Assembly: GCA_009103225.1 (NCBI GenBank)
Contig: RHPI01003491.1
Span: 403,292-467,291 of the forward strand
Source: Chlorokybus atmophyticus
Taxonomy: Eukaryota > Streptophyta > Chlorokybophyceae > Chlorokybales > Chlorokybaceae
Direction: 5' to 3'
Length of the DNA stretch: 64,000 nt
The notes below the pieces were generated by a model. The model saw only the letters and a list, made by a program, of their open reading frames with translations. It was not told where the DNA came from and ran no database searches. Within the stretch, counting starts at the first letter, position 1. Each line of letters opens with the position of its first letter. Shown piece after piece: positions 1 to 12,249 of the stretch. A program made the translations under genes and the position numbers.

Positions 1-245
1 CCGCCTAGGCTGTGGCACGTCCAGCCTGACGGTGCAGCAGATGTGCATGCGGAGGCGGACGGCGCCGGCAGGCGGGACGGCGGGGAGCAGCGCCACACAG
101 ACCAGGCTGGACCGCACCAGGTGAAGGCATCCTCAAGCTGCTGCTGCGGGTTGCCATCATCGCCGCCGTCGGCCATAGCCTGCCTCGCCGCCGGCCCGGT
201 GCTTCCCGCCACGAAGAGGAGCGATGCCACGTCGGGTATAACCAT
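1..245 (-). CDS. possible partial coding exon, unknown protein
   Basis: A GC-rich frame stays open from an ATG at 245 to the window edge on the minus strand (about 81 residues, no stop). It begins MVIPDVASLLFVAG, continues through a Gln/Asp-rich stretch, and ends in a Ser/Pro/Ala-rich stretch. The frame is also open upstream of the ATG, with NPYPSGYNS just before it, so this may be an internal exon. I recognise no domain. Higher GC than the flanking DNA is the main support. It could equally be a chance frame in GC-rich sequence or a 5' UTR. Confidence 0.2.
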   Translation of the reverse strand, partial: MVIPDVASLLFVAGSTGPAARQAMADGGDDGNPQQQLEDAFTWCGPAWSVWRCSPPSRLPAPSASACTSAAPSGWTCHSLG

Positions 246-1552
246 AAGAGAGTTGTAGCCCGATGGGTAGGGGTTACATGAAGTACTCCTGGCCCCCTAT
301 CCTTTCTTGTCATGGGGCTTGCTTGTGTGTGCTACAATTCAGGGGGCTGTAGCGCACCCGCAGTATGCCTCGTGATTTATATGATGCACAGGTGTTACAT
401 GATGTACATATGTCCAATGTGAGAGGCGTGTGCGTACGGTGCATGTAAAATGTGTGCGAAGTATGGCGTAATTACAGATGCAGTGAACGCATCGTGATAT
501 ACACGTTGTGGTTGCGTTCCAGAGCGTGTGTGAGGAATGCGTTTCTGCAGCATCGCACACATGTCTGCTGCATTCTACAGGTTGCGATTACTCCCTTCTT
601 GCTCCCCACCCGCTTGCCGCTGCCCTGCGTGCTGCCTGAGGGCTTTAGGGCTTTGTCGTGGAGTCGGTCTAGGGTTTGTAAGACTCTTAAGTTGAAAGCT
701 GTATTTGAGCCTCTCGTTTGATTGATTGCTTGCCTTCGAGAGGCTATGCTTGAGCCTGCTGCTTGTGTTGCATACGAGTACAAATCTCCCATTACGTGTG
801 CCTCGCGCAACTCTTATGTTATGTAACAGCGCGCCTTGCTGCATCCAGCCACACTCTGTGGCTCGATGCACGTCTTGTTCAGGCATACAAACCTGAGAAA
901 AAAGCAAAAGGCACTTCCTCGGCCGATCAATGATGCTTGCTGCAACACTTGCTCATGACTTCGGTTCATGGCCTTAGTACACGTGCTCTAAACCACTCAA
1001 TCATGTACACCACTACATGGTTCGTGATCACAACAGTGCCAATCTACAAATACAATTGCGACAACCTCGTACTGAACAATTAACATACAATACATCGGCA
1101 GCATGCCGCAGCATGCGCATGCACACGTCAACTTGGCATCACACAACCATAACGTACACGCGTACATAGGGATGTGCGGGTCCCCAACGTCACATGACAC
1201 AACGAGTACCCATAACGACTCACACCGATGTAACACACGACCACACCGCCGCACCCACACCGCTCTATATATACGTATATACAGTCCCACACTCCCATAT
1301 CTACACGCTCGCACACACCGACACTAAAATATTTACACTCACACCGCCACGTCCGGCTGCCACACTCCAACAAAATCGCCTGCGCGCGCCCCTGCTGCAG
1401 CACGCAGCACCAAACGCTGCTGGCAACCCCACATCATTACGTGTGTGGTGCTGTTCCGAGACGCTCAAAGATGATGCCGTCCACATGCAACCCACATATC
1501 CACCATCCACCTTGATCGTTGTGCTTCCGGAATTTGTAATGCGCGACAGCGC
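246..1552. other. intergenic, no gene seen
   Basis: No convincing exon was found on either strand. Positions about 1100-1330 are a CA/TG-rich, low-complexity stretch with a short TATATATACGTATATAC tract near 1264-1280. Open frames here have repetitive His/Thr or Cys/Val composition, typical of dinucleotide-biased DNA. Confidence 0.5.
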
Positions 1553-2350
1553 TCAGCTGATGCACAACGAGCGTACCCACCAAGAAGTCAAAGTACCCGT
1601 GTCCATGATCATGCAAGCGTCAGGCTCGATCTGCAGCGTCAAGCCACCATCTTCCACCACATCGCCATGCTGGTTGTGCACTTGAACCGTCATGTGCTGC
1701 GCGTGTACACACAAAAACACGCAGCCATCATGGTTGTTCGTGAACGATGACAACGAGCAGACCACGCGCTGAGCAAGTTCTTGCAAGAGACACAACCCGT
1801 CGCGAGATGCTGCTGCGTGGTATACAAGTGTCGCGCACGCATACACATACCCACGCATGCAGGCATGCATGCCTCGCATACAGACAGAACGGCAGGCAAG
1901 GCAGCTAGCAGCTAGCAGCATGTCCCTTACCATGGGTCCGTCTTGGAGGAAGTCGTTGTCGATGGCGAGTCTCCAGCACACCCTGTACCTTCCTCCGTGC
2001 TCAAACCAGCACACGCCGGGGCGGCGAGCGAGGTGGACTCTCCCCTGGGCGTCCGGGCGGCCGTCGTGGGAGTAGTAGGGTGCGGCGTTGTGGAAGTACA
2101 TGTCGCTCCCTCCTGCGGGAACACGCCGCGTGTGCCCCTCCGCTCGCTCCTCCTCCTGCGCATGCCACAGCTCGTCCTGGGCACGAGCGACGGCCGAGGC
2201 GGCAGAACGGCACGTGCAGGCCAGGGACGCCACGTCACGCAGGTTGTCCAACAAGAGGATGTCACGTCATGCACAGAGCAGCTCGGGAGGCGCCACCTCT
2301 GTCAGCATGGAGCCGCCCTCGCCCTCTTCCTCCTCCTGCACCGTGGTCAT
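1553..2350 (-). CDS. F-box-like protein with an in-frame UGA
   Basis: Two exons are proposed, 2350-1931 and 1768-1553, joined in phase 0 by a 162-nt GTAAGG...CTCAG intron; the stop is TGA at 1553-1555. The N-terminus is MTTVQEEEEGEGG, followed by APPELL and, a few codons later, DILLLDNLRDVASLACTCR. That last segment has the F-box pattern (LPxELLxxIL...L...DL..L..VCR), which binds Skp1 in SCF ubiquitin ligases. The rest (about 150 residues with MYFHNAAPYY and WRLAIDNDF) is not recognised and would be the substrate-binding part. One oddity: the codons between ELL and DIL read C-A-stop-R, so a UGA lies inside the F-box, and no plausible splice pair removes it. The gene may be a pseudogene, or there may be a base error or an unrecognised intron. 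The F-box assignment is moderate. Confidence 0.45.
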
Positions 2351-3229
2351 GGCCGTCGCTGCAGGGATGTGGAAGTCACCGGCACCGGCACCGGCGGCGG
2401 CGGGCTCAAGCAGCGCACCTTTCCGCTCCTCCCCCTGGTTGTCCAAGCAGCCGACGACGCACAGCCGCCAGCAGCCAGATGACTAGCGTAGCGGGCGCAT
2501 GCACATGGCTGTGTGGACAGTGGCACTGTGATGATCCATGGGTGGGCTTGTAATCCCCTGGAGACTGAGGAGGTGCCATGCATGCCTCAGTCATTGCAAG
2601 ATGGCAATCGCCCGTGCTGCTGTGCAGACACAAGACAGCTAGACGAATGTATCACATGGGATCACAACGATACAAGGGTCCATACAGCACTGCACTGCAC
2701 CACAACTAGGGCTTGCGTAGCAGTCGAGCTGCGCAACGCCGCTGACTACGCTGCAACAAGCGCTGCATGCATAGCCAGTGATACAAATCAGCGTCACGTG
2801 CCGACATGCCACGTGATGACAGCAGCGCCAAGGCGAAGCATGCCGCGGCAACAACACCGCCGCCCAGCTTAGGCAAGGGGGCAATTGACGCTCACGGACT
2901 ACACTCGGATACCCTTGCAAATGGTTCTGGTACGATTGCTTGCTTTGTAACGCCAAAAAATACCATCGTTTGATGCATAAGAGGCTTAAAGGAACGGGGC
3001 AAGTATACATAAAACCTGGCTCATCTATGTACTCAGCAGAGATAAAGTCGTAAGTTGTAGTGCATAATGTGCCTACGTTCTGCAGAGATACCATTTATCA
3101 AGTAGACGATGGTGCATGTCATGTACACCATAGCACACATGTACACTTCGTGCATACTACTGTGATAATTTGTCTTTACATTAATGCTAGGTGACTTCAC
3201 CATACTTGTGTTGCAGTTGTGGCACGATG
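2351..3229. other. intergenic, no gene seen
   Basis: This lies between the F-box-like start and the ARP2 stop. It therefore holds the F-box upstream region and the ARP2 3' region. I see no supported exon. A TGTAA motif (minus strand, about 3173-3177) lies some 55 nt past the ARP2 stop; UGUAA is the usual poly(A) signal in chlorophyte algae. Confidence 0.4.
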
Positions 3230-6051
3230 TCAAGCTCGCCCACACTTCTTATCCAAAATCTTCGGCCCATGTTCTTCCCACTCTTGTCTGCTTACCCAAA
3301 ACTCGGGATTGTCCTGCAAGAGAACACATCTGAAACAACCATTGTTGCTAGACATGTGGAAAATTCCTTGCCAATGCATTCATTGTATTCACTTTGCATA
3401 ATTGCATATGTAGCGTTGATAGCTCTGCTCACCTTCATTAAGTCTGCCAACACGGACGCGCCCAAAAACACAAAGTGTTTTCGCCTCGGCGGGTCCTCAA
3501 TGCCCAGTTTCAGTTTCTGCACACACGAACAACATCCCCAGTGACACGGTTCAGATGAGATCAACAGCACGTCCGCATGGTGCAACAAACAATCCCACCT
3601 TGAGTCCCTCTTTGTTGCCTTTGAGGACGTGCTGCAGATACAGAGCCTTGAGCTCCTTCTCCAGCCTGGCACACATGACACACATGGAACACACTGAGTG
3701 CATCACAGGGCAGCGTGACGTGGCAAGCACACGCCAGTATCAAGTCAGTGGCACGAAGTGCGTACTCACCTGGTAGGGAGTCCTGGGTACATGCTGGACC
3801 CGCCGCTGAGAATGATGTGTTGGAACATCTGCACACATACTGACTGAGACGCTGTAAACGTGCCATACGTTGTGCTTCGAAGTAAGGGTACGCAGTGGAC
3901 GCGCAGGTCCAGCTGCGAGAGCGAGCGTACGGGCATGCGGTTGTCGAGGTCCATCTCCTGTATGCACTTAAACACCAGCTCAGCCAGACCGGGACCCTCC
4001 ACGCCAATCAGCTCCTGCAGGCACACAGAACAACAGACTTCTTCGCAGAGGGGCAGCATGGGGTGTGGTGTGCACTCCCGTGTGTACATCGAGTACAGCT
4101 CACCGGTCTGAAGAGTGCCTCTGGCGCCATGAAGCGCTCCGGACCCACCTGGATCACACGACCGTCCGGAAGCTGCAGGTGGAGAGATATCGAGTCAGAT
4201 GCCATGCAACACAATCGCTACTACAATTGCCACTCACCGTGTAGGACTTGAGCACGACGGTTGTGTCGCGCGCCAGCTGCAGCTCCCGCTCATAGTCAGC
4301 CCTGATCGCAAGACAGCAAGCGCGTGTTGGAGGCGTGTGACAATGCGCGCAACACCGCTCACTCTCTCCGCACTCACGCGACATAGCAGAGCTCCTCCTT
4401 GATCTGGCGCACCGTTTCAAAGTCCGCGCTACGGTTGAACGCGTACCTACACATGTGTGTGCATGTTGGTGGGCGTAGTATGTTGAAAACGACACGCACT
4501 GCGTACCCTCTCCGAAGCAGCAGGTCGATCAGGTGCGTGGTGGTGTGGCGGCCGGCGATGTTCAACCGCTTCGTGACGTGCGGGAACGCCAGGCCGTCCA
4601 CCACAGGCACCTGCGCTCAGTGCAAACACGTCTTAGACCAATCAACACATCCGTGTCCACGTCCACGGTATGTATCGCTACCATGTGCGTGACACCGTCG
4701 CCCGAGTCCACCACTAGACCAGTCAGGAGGCCTGTACTTGCGCGCGCAAGCGCTTGTGTGAGCATTGCGTTGCGTGTTGTGATACGCAAACACGCGTGCA
4801 CCTTGTGCGTATAGCGTGAGGACTGCCTGGATCTGCACTTGGGCGGCCTCAAACCTGTAAGTCTCAAGCATGGTCTCCACCTGGACACATCCATGCACGT
4901 GTGCGTATGACTTCTGTGTGGGCAGTTGCTCTCTGCCACAGCGCCTGACAACAGCAGCCTGCTGGAAAGCACGTGCAACCATCCCGCTCCATTGCTTACC
5001 ATGCGTTCTCGGTTTTTGGCGGGGTTGAGGGGTGGGTCCGTGAGCATGATCTTGCACTCGGCCGTGTCTATCCTCAGCCTCTCCTGCAAACCGCAACCCA
5101 CCGTCACACAAGCACACGCACATGAATTCCCACGCATTAGACTGTGTGTCACTCACGTGGAACGTGTGGTCCCATACGTGGCCCATATCTTCCCAGTTGT
5201 GTACGATGCCGTTGCTGACGGGGTAGCGCACCTCCAGCTGGTGACGGTTCGCCAAACACTCCTTGCCCACTTGCACATCCTGCTCACGTACATGCGCGCA
5301 TGACAACACATCGCTGCCAATGTCATGTAATCGTTCGCTCGCTCGCTCTACCGTACCTTTGTTGCGGAGGCCTGCGTTGTGATCTCTCCGTGTCGCAGCA
5401 TGGGCCGGCCCACAATGCACGGGAACACCGCGCGAGGGAAGTTGTCACCAGCAAAACCGCACTTCACAAACTGCACCAGCCAACACGTATGCGCGCACAT
5501 GTGTACGTTCAGATCTGGTGAGACAGCCACTGTGACGCTGGCAATGTCCCTTGCGCTAACTGACTAGAGTGTCACAGCGAACATTGATCTCAACTGCACG
5601 ACTGCATGAAGGCTGGTTGAGAAGGGCAAACACGTCGCTACCATGTAAGGCGATTATCATCATCGTGTACTGTTTTCGACCCAGCAAACTGTGTTCACAA
5701 ACGATTCGCGTGCAGCTGTTCCACTGTTGCGCCTGCTGATGGTAACCCACGACGTGCGTGCGTCAGTTGTTCGCGCAAGCCCATATGTTCCAACACGACA
5801 GCAGTGCACGTGTTGACCCCGGGAGTACATATCACAACCACCGTCAAGTAGCAGTAAGTTGCTGGCACAGCTATGCGGAGACCAAAGGTGTTGTTCAGCA
5901 GCAGCAGCATGGACCACAATCTGGACTCAAGTCCGCCACACAGGCAGGCATCCTGGCCTCTGCAATGCAACACCCACACCACACTCCTCACCCCTGTTCC
6001 ATTGTCGCATACGACTACCTTTCCTCCCCCTCTCCCCTCCCCCGCCGCCAT
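3230..6051 (-). CDS. ARP2: actin-related protein 2 (ARP2), Arp2/3 complex subunit
   Basis: ARP2 is one of the two actin-like subunits of the Arp2/3 complex, which nucleates branched actin filaments in the cytoplasm. Fifteen exons join in frame to 397 residues, close to the family's ~390: 6051-5992, 5470-5357, 5279-5157, 5083-5000, 4880-4802, 4731-4682, 4610-4507, 4446-4378, 4301-4238, 4172-4104, 4014-3931, 3828-3770, 3665-3599, 3516-3433, 3313-3230. All introns are GT-AG. Diagnostic segments in order are [10 protein letters not shown] (phosphate loop 1), FVKCGFAG, the [10 protein letters not shown] region, [15 protein letters not shown] (phosphate loop 2), [29 protein letters not shown] and [13 protein letters not shown] near the C-terminus. 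The last two separate ARP2 from actin and ARP3. No frame is broken and no key motif is missing. It is divergently arranged with SHMT across a 350-bp gap. I regard the identification as secure. Confidence 0.97.
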
Positions 6052-6401
6052 GGCCGCCCACCGCCCGGGAGTGCAGCAGCGCCAGCGCCAGCAGCAGCAG
6101 CTCTGAGCAGCTCTGAGCAGGCGCAGCACAACAAACAACTTCCGGAGCCAGCTTCCGACACACTTCCGCTAGCCACGGCCGTACGAGACGGATTGAGTGA
6201 GAGTCGTACGCCGAGTTACGCTCGGCGCAGAATAATAGTAATACGCTGCGTCTGCTGCTGCTGCGGTCGGTGTGGGCCACGAAAGAGTCACCCGACAACG
6301 TCGACGCGTACCCCCCCCCCCGCATGAGAAAAGCACTCCGAAACGCGGTTCTCTAGGCAGCAGCAGCAGCAGCGGCAAGGCGTAGGGTGTGAGGGTGCAA
6401 C
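6052..6401. promoter_or_regulatory. divergent promoter region between ARP2 and SHMT
   Basis: 350 bp separates the two start codons, which point away from each other, so both promoters and 5' UTRs must lie here or within first exons. It contains CAG-type triplet runs (6083-6103 and 6358-6373) and a run of C at about 6311-6321. No TATA box is obvious. The location follows directly from the two gene models; shared regulation is inference. Confidence 0.6.
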
Positions 6402-9400
6402 ATGGCGATCAGGGCGGCGGCGAACTCCACATCCCGGCTACTGCTGGGGGCCGCTAGCAGCAGCGTCGTCAACGCCAATGCTTTGCCGATCAGCGCAGCT
6501 CCAGCACGCTTGGCTGCGGCCGCAGCAGGCGTCAGACGCTACGGCGCAGAGGTGGGTGGGGGTCACTACGGCTGCTCATTACCACTCGTTTTTGTGCGAG
6601 TGACCAGTTGTGCTGCACATGAAAAGCAGGGAAAACGGTTTGTGTTGGCTTGCTGCTGCAACAACAACAACCCCCAGTCAGTGTGCTGTGCGGTTGCAAA
6701 TAGTTCAGCTGTCGAGTAGCCTACTGATCTGTGATTGATGTTAGGAGGCTGCTTGAGTGCTGACTGGGAAGAACCTAGCTATGAAAATCTCAACCAATTA
6801 TCTGGTGCTGGTGGCTTTGTACGTAGTTAGTGTTCTTTGGTCTGTTGAGGTTGACTACAGCTGGTTGAGTGGTGATCAGGCCCTTGAGACCAACGAGGAG
6901 GCGTACAGCACTTTCAAGGAGAACAAGGAGAAGGCAGCCGTCACAGTGAGTGTCAACTTCAGGCTCAGTTGACTGATTTGTGTTTAGTTTTAATGATTGA
7001 CATTTGCTGATTATCTGCTGCGCACGTATATTGGTGTGCACAGTGGCCGCGCATGCTGAACCAGCCGCTGGCCGAGGTGGATCCCGAGCTCGAGGACATC
7101 ATTGAGCTGGAGAAGAACCGCCAATGGAAGGTAAAGTCCTTCTAGAATTCAGTTGTGATGTAACCGTTTCACAACAATAGAGGTTGATAGTAAGCTCGTA
7201 GATTCACAATCGCAACCACAGGTGTTGTACTAGCATGAGTCTGGCTTCATTTTAATATGTATGTCTATTCAGCTTTTTTATCATGGTGTACATATTGTAG
7301 TACAACAAATGTACTATACCACATACATACTGTATCTCGTACAGACATTGTTTACCAATGTCTGTACGAGATGTATTGTTTTTGTTTGTTGACCCAGACT
7401 GTTCAGCACAGCAGGGGTAGTGCTAAGGACGTACTTTGCCCACCATGTGCGTAGTACTGGCGTCTTATCTGCTCTGTTTATTGTCCTGCATGCTTGGCAG
7501 CAGCAACTGTTGTACAGATACACCTGTGCCGCATGGTGTAAGCGCGCTTTATGTAGATGTTTGACTGCTCATGCGCAGGGGCTGGAGATGATTCCGTCAG
7601 AGAATTTCACGTCGTTGAGTGTGATGGAGGCCGTGGGGTCCGTCATGACCAACAAGTACTCTGAGGGCTACCCGGGCCAGCGTTACTACGGAGGAAATGA
7701 GTAAGCGACACACGCGCATTTTACAATGACAACATGGGTGGTCGCTGTTTGTTGCAGCTCATTGGGGCTGCAATGTGGCAGGTTCATTGACATGGCAGAG
7801 ACTCTCTGCCAAGACAGAGCACTTGCAGCTTTCCGCCTCGACCCTGCTAAGTGGGGAGGTACAACTGTTTGTCTCAAGTTAATCTTCCTTACGTAGACTC
7901 CCAGCAACGTATCTCCTGAAGTCGTTTGCACAGTCAACGCACGACCACCAATGCTGCATGTTTTGGTGGATGCTTGCAGTGAACGTGCAGCCGCTGTCGG
8001 GCTCTCCTGCCAATTTCCATGTGTACACGGCGCTGCTGAAGCCACACGATCGGATGATGTCTCTGGACCTGCCGCATGGCGGGCACCTCTCCCACGGCTT
8101 CCAGACCGACACCAAGAAGATCAGTGCTGTCTCTATCTACTTTGAGAGCATGCCATACCGACTCAACGAGGAGACGGGCATCATCGACTATGATGCGGTG
8201 CGCCGGCGCTGCTCGGAATACTGCCATTTCAGATGGTGGCTGCTCGTGCATAGTGAGTATGTTGACTTGTGGGTTGTTGGCATGTGCAGCTTGAGAAGTC
8301 GGCGGCGCTGTTCCGGCCAAAGCTCATTGTGGCGGGCACAAGCGCGTACTCGAGGCTCATTGACTATCCTCGCATGCGCAAGGTGTGCACTTATTTGCCA
8401 AGTTTCAATTTAACCACACACTGCAGAACTGCAATGCGCGGGTGTAACGTGTTGTGGCATGGGATGCAGATCTGCGACAAGCAGAACGCTGTTCTTTTGG
8501 CGGACATGGCCCACATCTCCGGGCTCGTCGCTGCAGGTGTGGTCCCGTCGCCATTTGACTATGCGGACGTTGTGACCACGACCACGCACAAGTCTCTGCG
8601 GGGGCCGCGCGGAGCCATGATCTTCTACAGGAAGGGGCCCAAAGGCACAGACAAGAAGGGCAACACGGTAAGACAACAACACTCTGGCCATGTGTACCGT
8701 TGCTTGTGCGAAGATCGCTAAATCAATGCGCAGTGACCAGTGTATTGCTCTTGCTTCGCTGGGCAGATCATGTACGATTACGAGGACAAGATCAACTTTG
8801 CAGTGTTTCCGGGCCATCAGGGCGGTCCCCACAACCACACAATTGCCGGGTTGGCTGTGGCGCTCAAGCAAGCGGCGACGCCGGAGTTCAAGGGGTATCA
8901 AGAGCAGGTTTGTGCATGATAATGTTCTCTCTGTACCTTGCATGCTGCTTGTTAACGCATGATTGGTAATTAATGACACTGGTCATGTAAGCTTGCTACT
9001 ACCGTGCTCATATTCAACCTAAGCACATCCTTGGCGTGAAGGCAACAGACTCTGCGTACACTTGATCATATTACGAGCAATGGTATTGCGTGCAGGTGCT
9101 GAAGAACAGTTTCAAGTTTGCTGATGAGCTAAATTCGCGAGGGTACAAGTTGGTTTCTGGCGGCACCGATAACCACCTTGTGCTTGTGGACTTGAGGTAT
9201 GCCTTCAAGGAAGGCAGTCTTGTGGAGGCGCGGGGGTGTTGTAAATTGAACACAACTGTTGTGCAGGCCCAATGGTGTGGACGGCTCGCGCGTGGAGCGT
9301 GTGTTGGAGTTGGCTCACATAGCTGCCAACAAGAACACAGTTCCCGGAGATAAGAGTGCGCTGGTTCCTGGCGGCATCCGTATGGGTACAGGCCGCTCTG

Positions 9401-9920
9401 CATGCTCTACTTGCTTCATGCGCCCTTGAGCAATGCACATTATGTGTCACCAGTGTGTTTCATGACTCGCGGTTGATATTCTGGCAGGCACGCCGGCCTT
9501 GACGACAAAGGGTTTGACAGAGAGCGACATGGAGGTTGTTGCTAACTTTTTCGACCAAGCTGTCAAGATCGCGCAAAAGATCTCCAAGGAGTCGGGTATG
9601 TGTATCTTGAAGTGGGCATTTCAATGTGGGCACAGAGAGGGCACATGCTGCATTATGATTGGTAACTACAGGAGCGCCATTTTGTGGCGGGTTCCTGTTT
9701 GCATGTTGCGTTGCTGGCAGAGCTATCTGTGCGTGTCGTGTGTGGGGTGTTTGCCAACATTAGCTATTGTTGGGCAGGCCCTAAGTTGAAGGACTTCAAG
9801 GCCACGCTGGACTCAAAGGATTGGCCTGAGATTGATGCTTTGCGGCATGAGGTGGAGGAGTTCAGCAAAAAATTCCCGACCATTGGTTTTGAGAAGTCGA
9901 CCATGAAGTACAAGGATTAG
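6402..9920 (+). CDS. SHMT: serine hydroxymethyltransferase, mitochondrial type
   Basis: This PLP enzyme interconverts serine plus tetrahydrofolate with glycine plus 5,10-methylene-THF, for one-carbon metabolism and photorespiration. Thirteen exons join in frame to 550 residues: 6402-6551, 6850-6945, 7044-7130, 7579-7700, 7782-7858, 7980-8197, 8290-8382, 8470-8667, 8767-8907, 9096-9196, 9267-9385, 9488-9595, 9778-9920. Introns are GT-AG and the stop is TAG. Exon 1 encodes about 50 Ala/Ser/Arg-rich residues ending RRYGAE, a typical mitochondrial presequence. Then come [55 protein letters not shown] and the PLP lysine motif [15 protein letters not shown], followed by [14 protein letters not shown]. 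The C-terminal domain includes [12 protein letters not shown]. No catalytic residue is missing and length is normal allowing for the leader. Mitochondrial location is inferred from the leader only. Confidence 0.97.
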
Positions 9921-10654
9921 GCGGCCTTTCCCCCTGCTACAAGTGGGACTTCCGCACCCCAACCTGGATGTGCGAGGCATCGTTGTCTGCAATCAGCGCT
10001 TGTGTCTTCTACTGTGCCATATATATCCGAACCAATCTATATTGACTGGTTGAATATTGTTGTGCATAGGGTCAGAGTGACCCTGGCTCGCATATGCATG
10101 TTTGCATATGCAACTCTTGGACGATTGAGATCATTGTGCATTGGGACAGCTGGCGTCATATATAACATGACATATACAAGTGTGTGCAAGGTATGCAAGG
10201 TAGTATGTTACAATGTAGCCAATAAGCAAGCGTTGAGAATCCTAGCAAGTGCTGTTCTGCATGGTACATACTTGTAATGGTGTAGCTTTCACAAATTTAT
10301 GCGGCCCATTATGTATTGTGACTCCTGTATGTGTGCTCGTATATATACGCGGTAGTTTATTGATGATTGGGTTGTCGTGTCGTCCAAGGCAGGTTGAGGA
10401 TGACTGATCCGAGTAGCTATAGAAACGGACGTGTGTTGTGGACATGCTACTTGTAGCGCACGTTAGCATGTCAACAAAAGTAAAATATAATTCTACTTCG
10501 AGGATGCTGGTAATCTCTGACCAAGCCTACTCACAACTAAAGGCATACGCCGTACAGAGATGCTCCCCGAATTAGTATACACGCTGTGCTGCAGGTAACA
10601 CATTCAACAAGCCAGGTGGCATGGGCTATAGGCCTCGTTGTTGTCACCGTCAAC
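9921..10654. other. SHMT downstream region, no gene seen
   Basis: AT-richer non-coding DNA after the SHMT stop. A TGTAA motif occurs at about 10274. No exon or recognisable repeat was found up to about 10650, where similarity to the G1 leader begins. Confidence 0.5.
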
Positions 10655-11715
10655 TTGTCGTCATCGCTGTGAAGGAGGTGGAGATACTCAATGACAAGGA
10701 GTAGAGTGGAAGGAGGTGAGACTGAAAACAGCGCGAGAGCTTCTGCTGCTATGGTAACTGCTTCCTTTACTGTCGTTCGCTTGTTGATAGGAGAAGTTAG
10801 AACTTAAGCTTCAGCTGCTGAGGTCACCCTCAGCTATTGACAGGAATGGGATGGGCCTGCTCATACCTGTGGTTTGAAAATGAAAGTGCATGCAGTGTAG
10901 AGTTCTTGTGCTCTACCTGCTATCTTAATGCTACTACCACCCAACACACTACTGCTTGTGCACTATATAATGACGGTGATAGCGAATGTGTAGAGATGCA
11001 CCTCAAATGCGGATTGCGTTTTATCGTGCAGTGAGCAACAACATTCACTTGAACAGAGGGTGATACTGTGAGTCAACAAGCCACTACTATATGTTGCACT
11101 GTTGACACAGTTCTGTACATGAGTGGAAGATATAATGGAAAAAAAGAAGTTATCATGTGAGGTGAATGAGCATACAACTTGCGGATGCTATGCTCTAATT
11201 GGTACAAGCAAACACTCCGCAGCTAAACAACTACCAAGCCCATAGCAATGACAAACACAGTGCACAATGGCATGCACAAATTTTCACATGGTAAGGGGTT
11301 CTTGGCAACCGAGGCGGCGCATTTGCAGTTCAAGTCTTGTCACAAGCTCTTAAATTTCAAGTCTTTGAGTTTTAGAGTTTCCCAGTCACAGTGCCACCAG
11401 CTGATCCGGTGAACACTACGACTACTTACATACAAGTCGAATCGTGGATGTGCGAAACATAAGCTACCGATCATAGCGAGGCTATTTTTAAAGAAACCCC
11501 GAACTCGATATAAAACCTTGCTGATAGCTAGACTGAACAGCTACGCGCGGTACCTATGTAGGTACAGCTACATACATACAGCTACGCGCTGTACACATGT
11601 AGCTTACGACCTAGTAGCAAATCATGCTACATATTAATCAGTCGCGCGCGCGGGGCGTATGCTCGTAGACCGGGCAGTGGTCGGGTTGCAAGCATACCGA
11701 GAAGAAATGGTGGTG
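10655..11715 (-). repeat. decayed G1 Gypsy 5' leader and gag start
   Basis: This stretch aligns collinearly by eye, with many substitutions and small indels, to about 38130-39185, which holds the first gag codons and upstream leader/LTR of G1. Matching landmarks include AGGTCACCCTC then GGGCCTGCTCATAC (10820-10866 versus 38292-38336), ACCACCCAACACACTA, TTCTTGGCAACCG and CAGCTACGCGCGGT. It is in the same orientation as G1 and has no usable reading frame. It is an old relic of a second G1-family copy and marks the left edge of the transposon-rich zone. Confidence 0.75.
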
Positions 11716-12217
11716 GTGTTGTAAATGGCATGATAGGGATAATGAAAGACAACCATTAGCTTGTTTAATATGTGTATATCAGGTGTGTAACATATGGTAT
11801 AAACTACACACAATTTACTAAAAAGTTTGTTTATTCTGCTGAGCACATTCAGGCTGTTACAGTTTCAGACTCCATGTACAAATGAATCACTTATCGTCTC
11901 CTTAACCCTAACCCTATTTAAAATGTCACAATTCGATAGATTAATGGTCATTGACTTTTGCATGTGTGAAGTATCAGTTCGTGACAAGTGATCATACGTA
12001 GCTTTGTTGGTACACATTCAGCTCATGAAAACTGATGTCACTATATATATGTTTTAGCCCACTGGAGCCCATTGTAGCCCACAATCACGCTCAACCATAT
12101 CACATCATATAAAACAATAAAACCCAAAGTTGCAATGTAAGGCCGACCACCTAAGGTCAAAGCTTTCTCAACAACTTAACCGACCAATATAACTGAGCAT
12201 CAGCCTACATGTGCATA

Positions 12218-12249
<32 letters not shown>
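11716..12249. other. AT-rich non-coding DNA ending in a (TA)n tract
   Basis: No gene seen. The last ~30 bases before the gap are pure TA dinucleotides, resuming as (TA)n at 12707-12741 after the gap. The gap is therefore probably a longer TA microsatellite or an element within one. Confidence 0.7.

Noticed and set aside
1103-1403. His/Thr- and Cys/Val-rich frames in the CA-rich tract
   Set aside because: Composition follows the dinucleotide bias; no start context or domain.
11903-11916. Two CCCTAA-type telomere-like units
   Set aside because: Only about two units in AT-rich DNA; far too short for an interstitial telomere.
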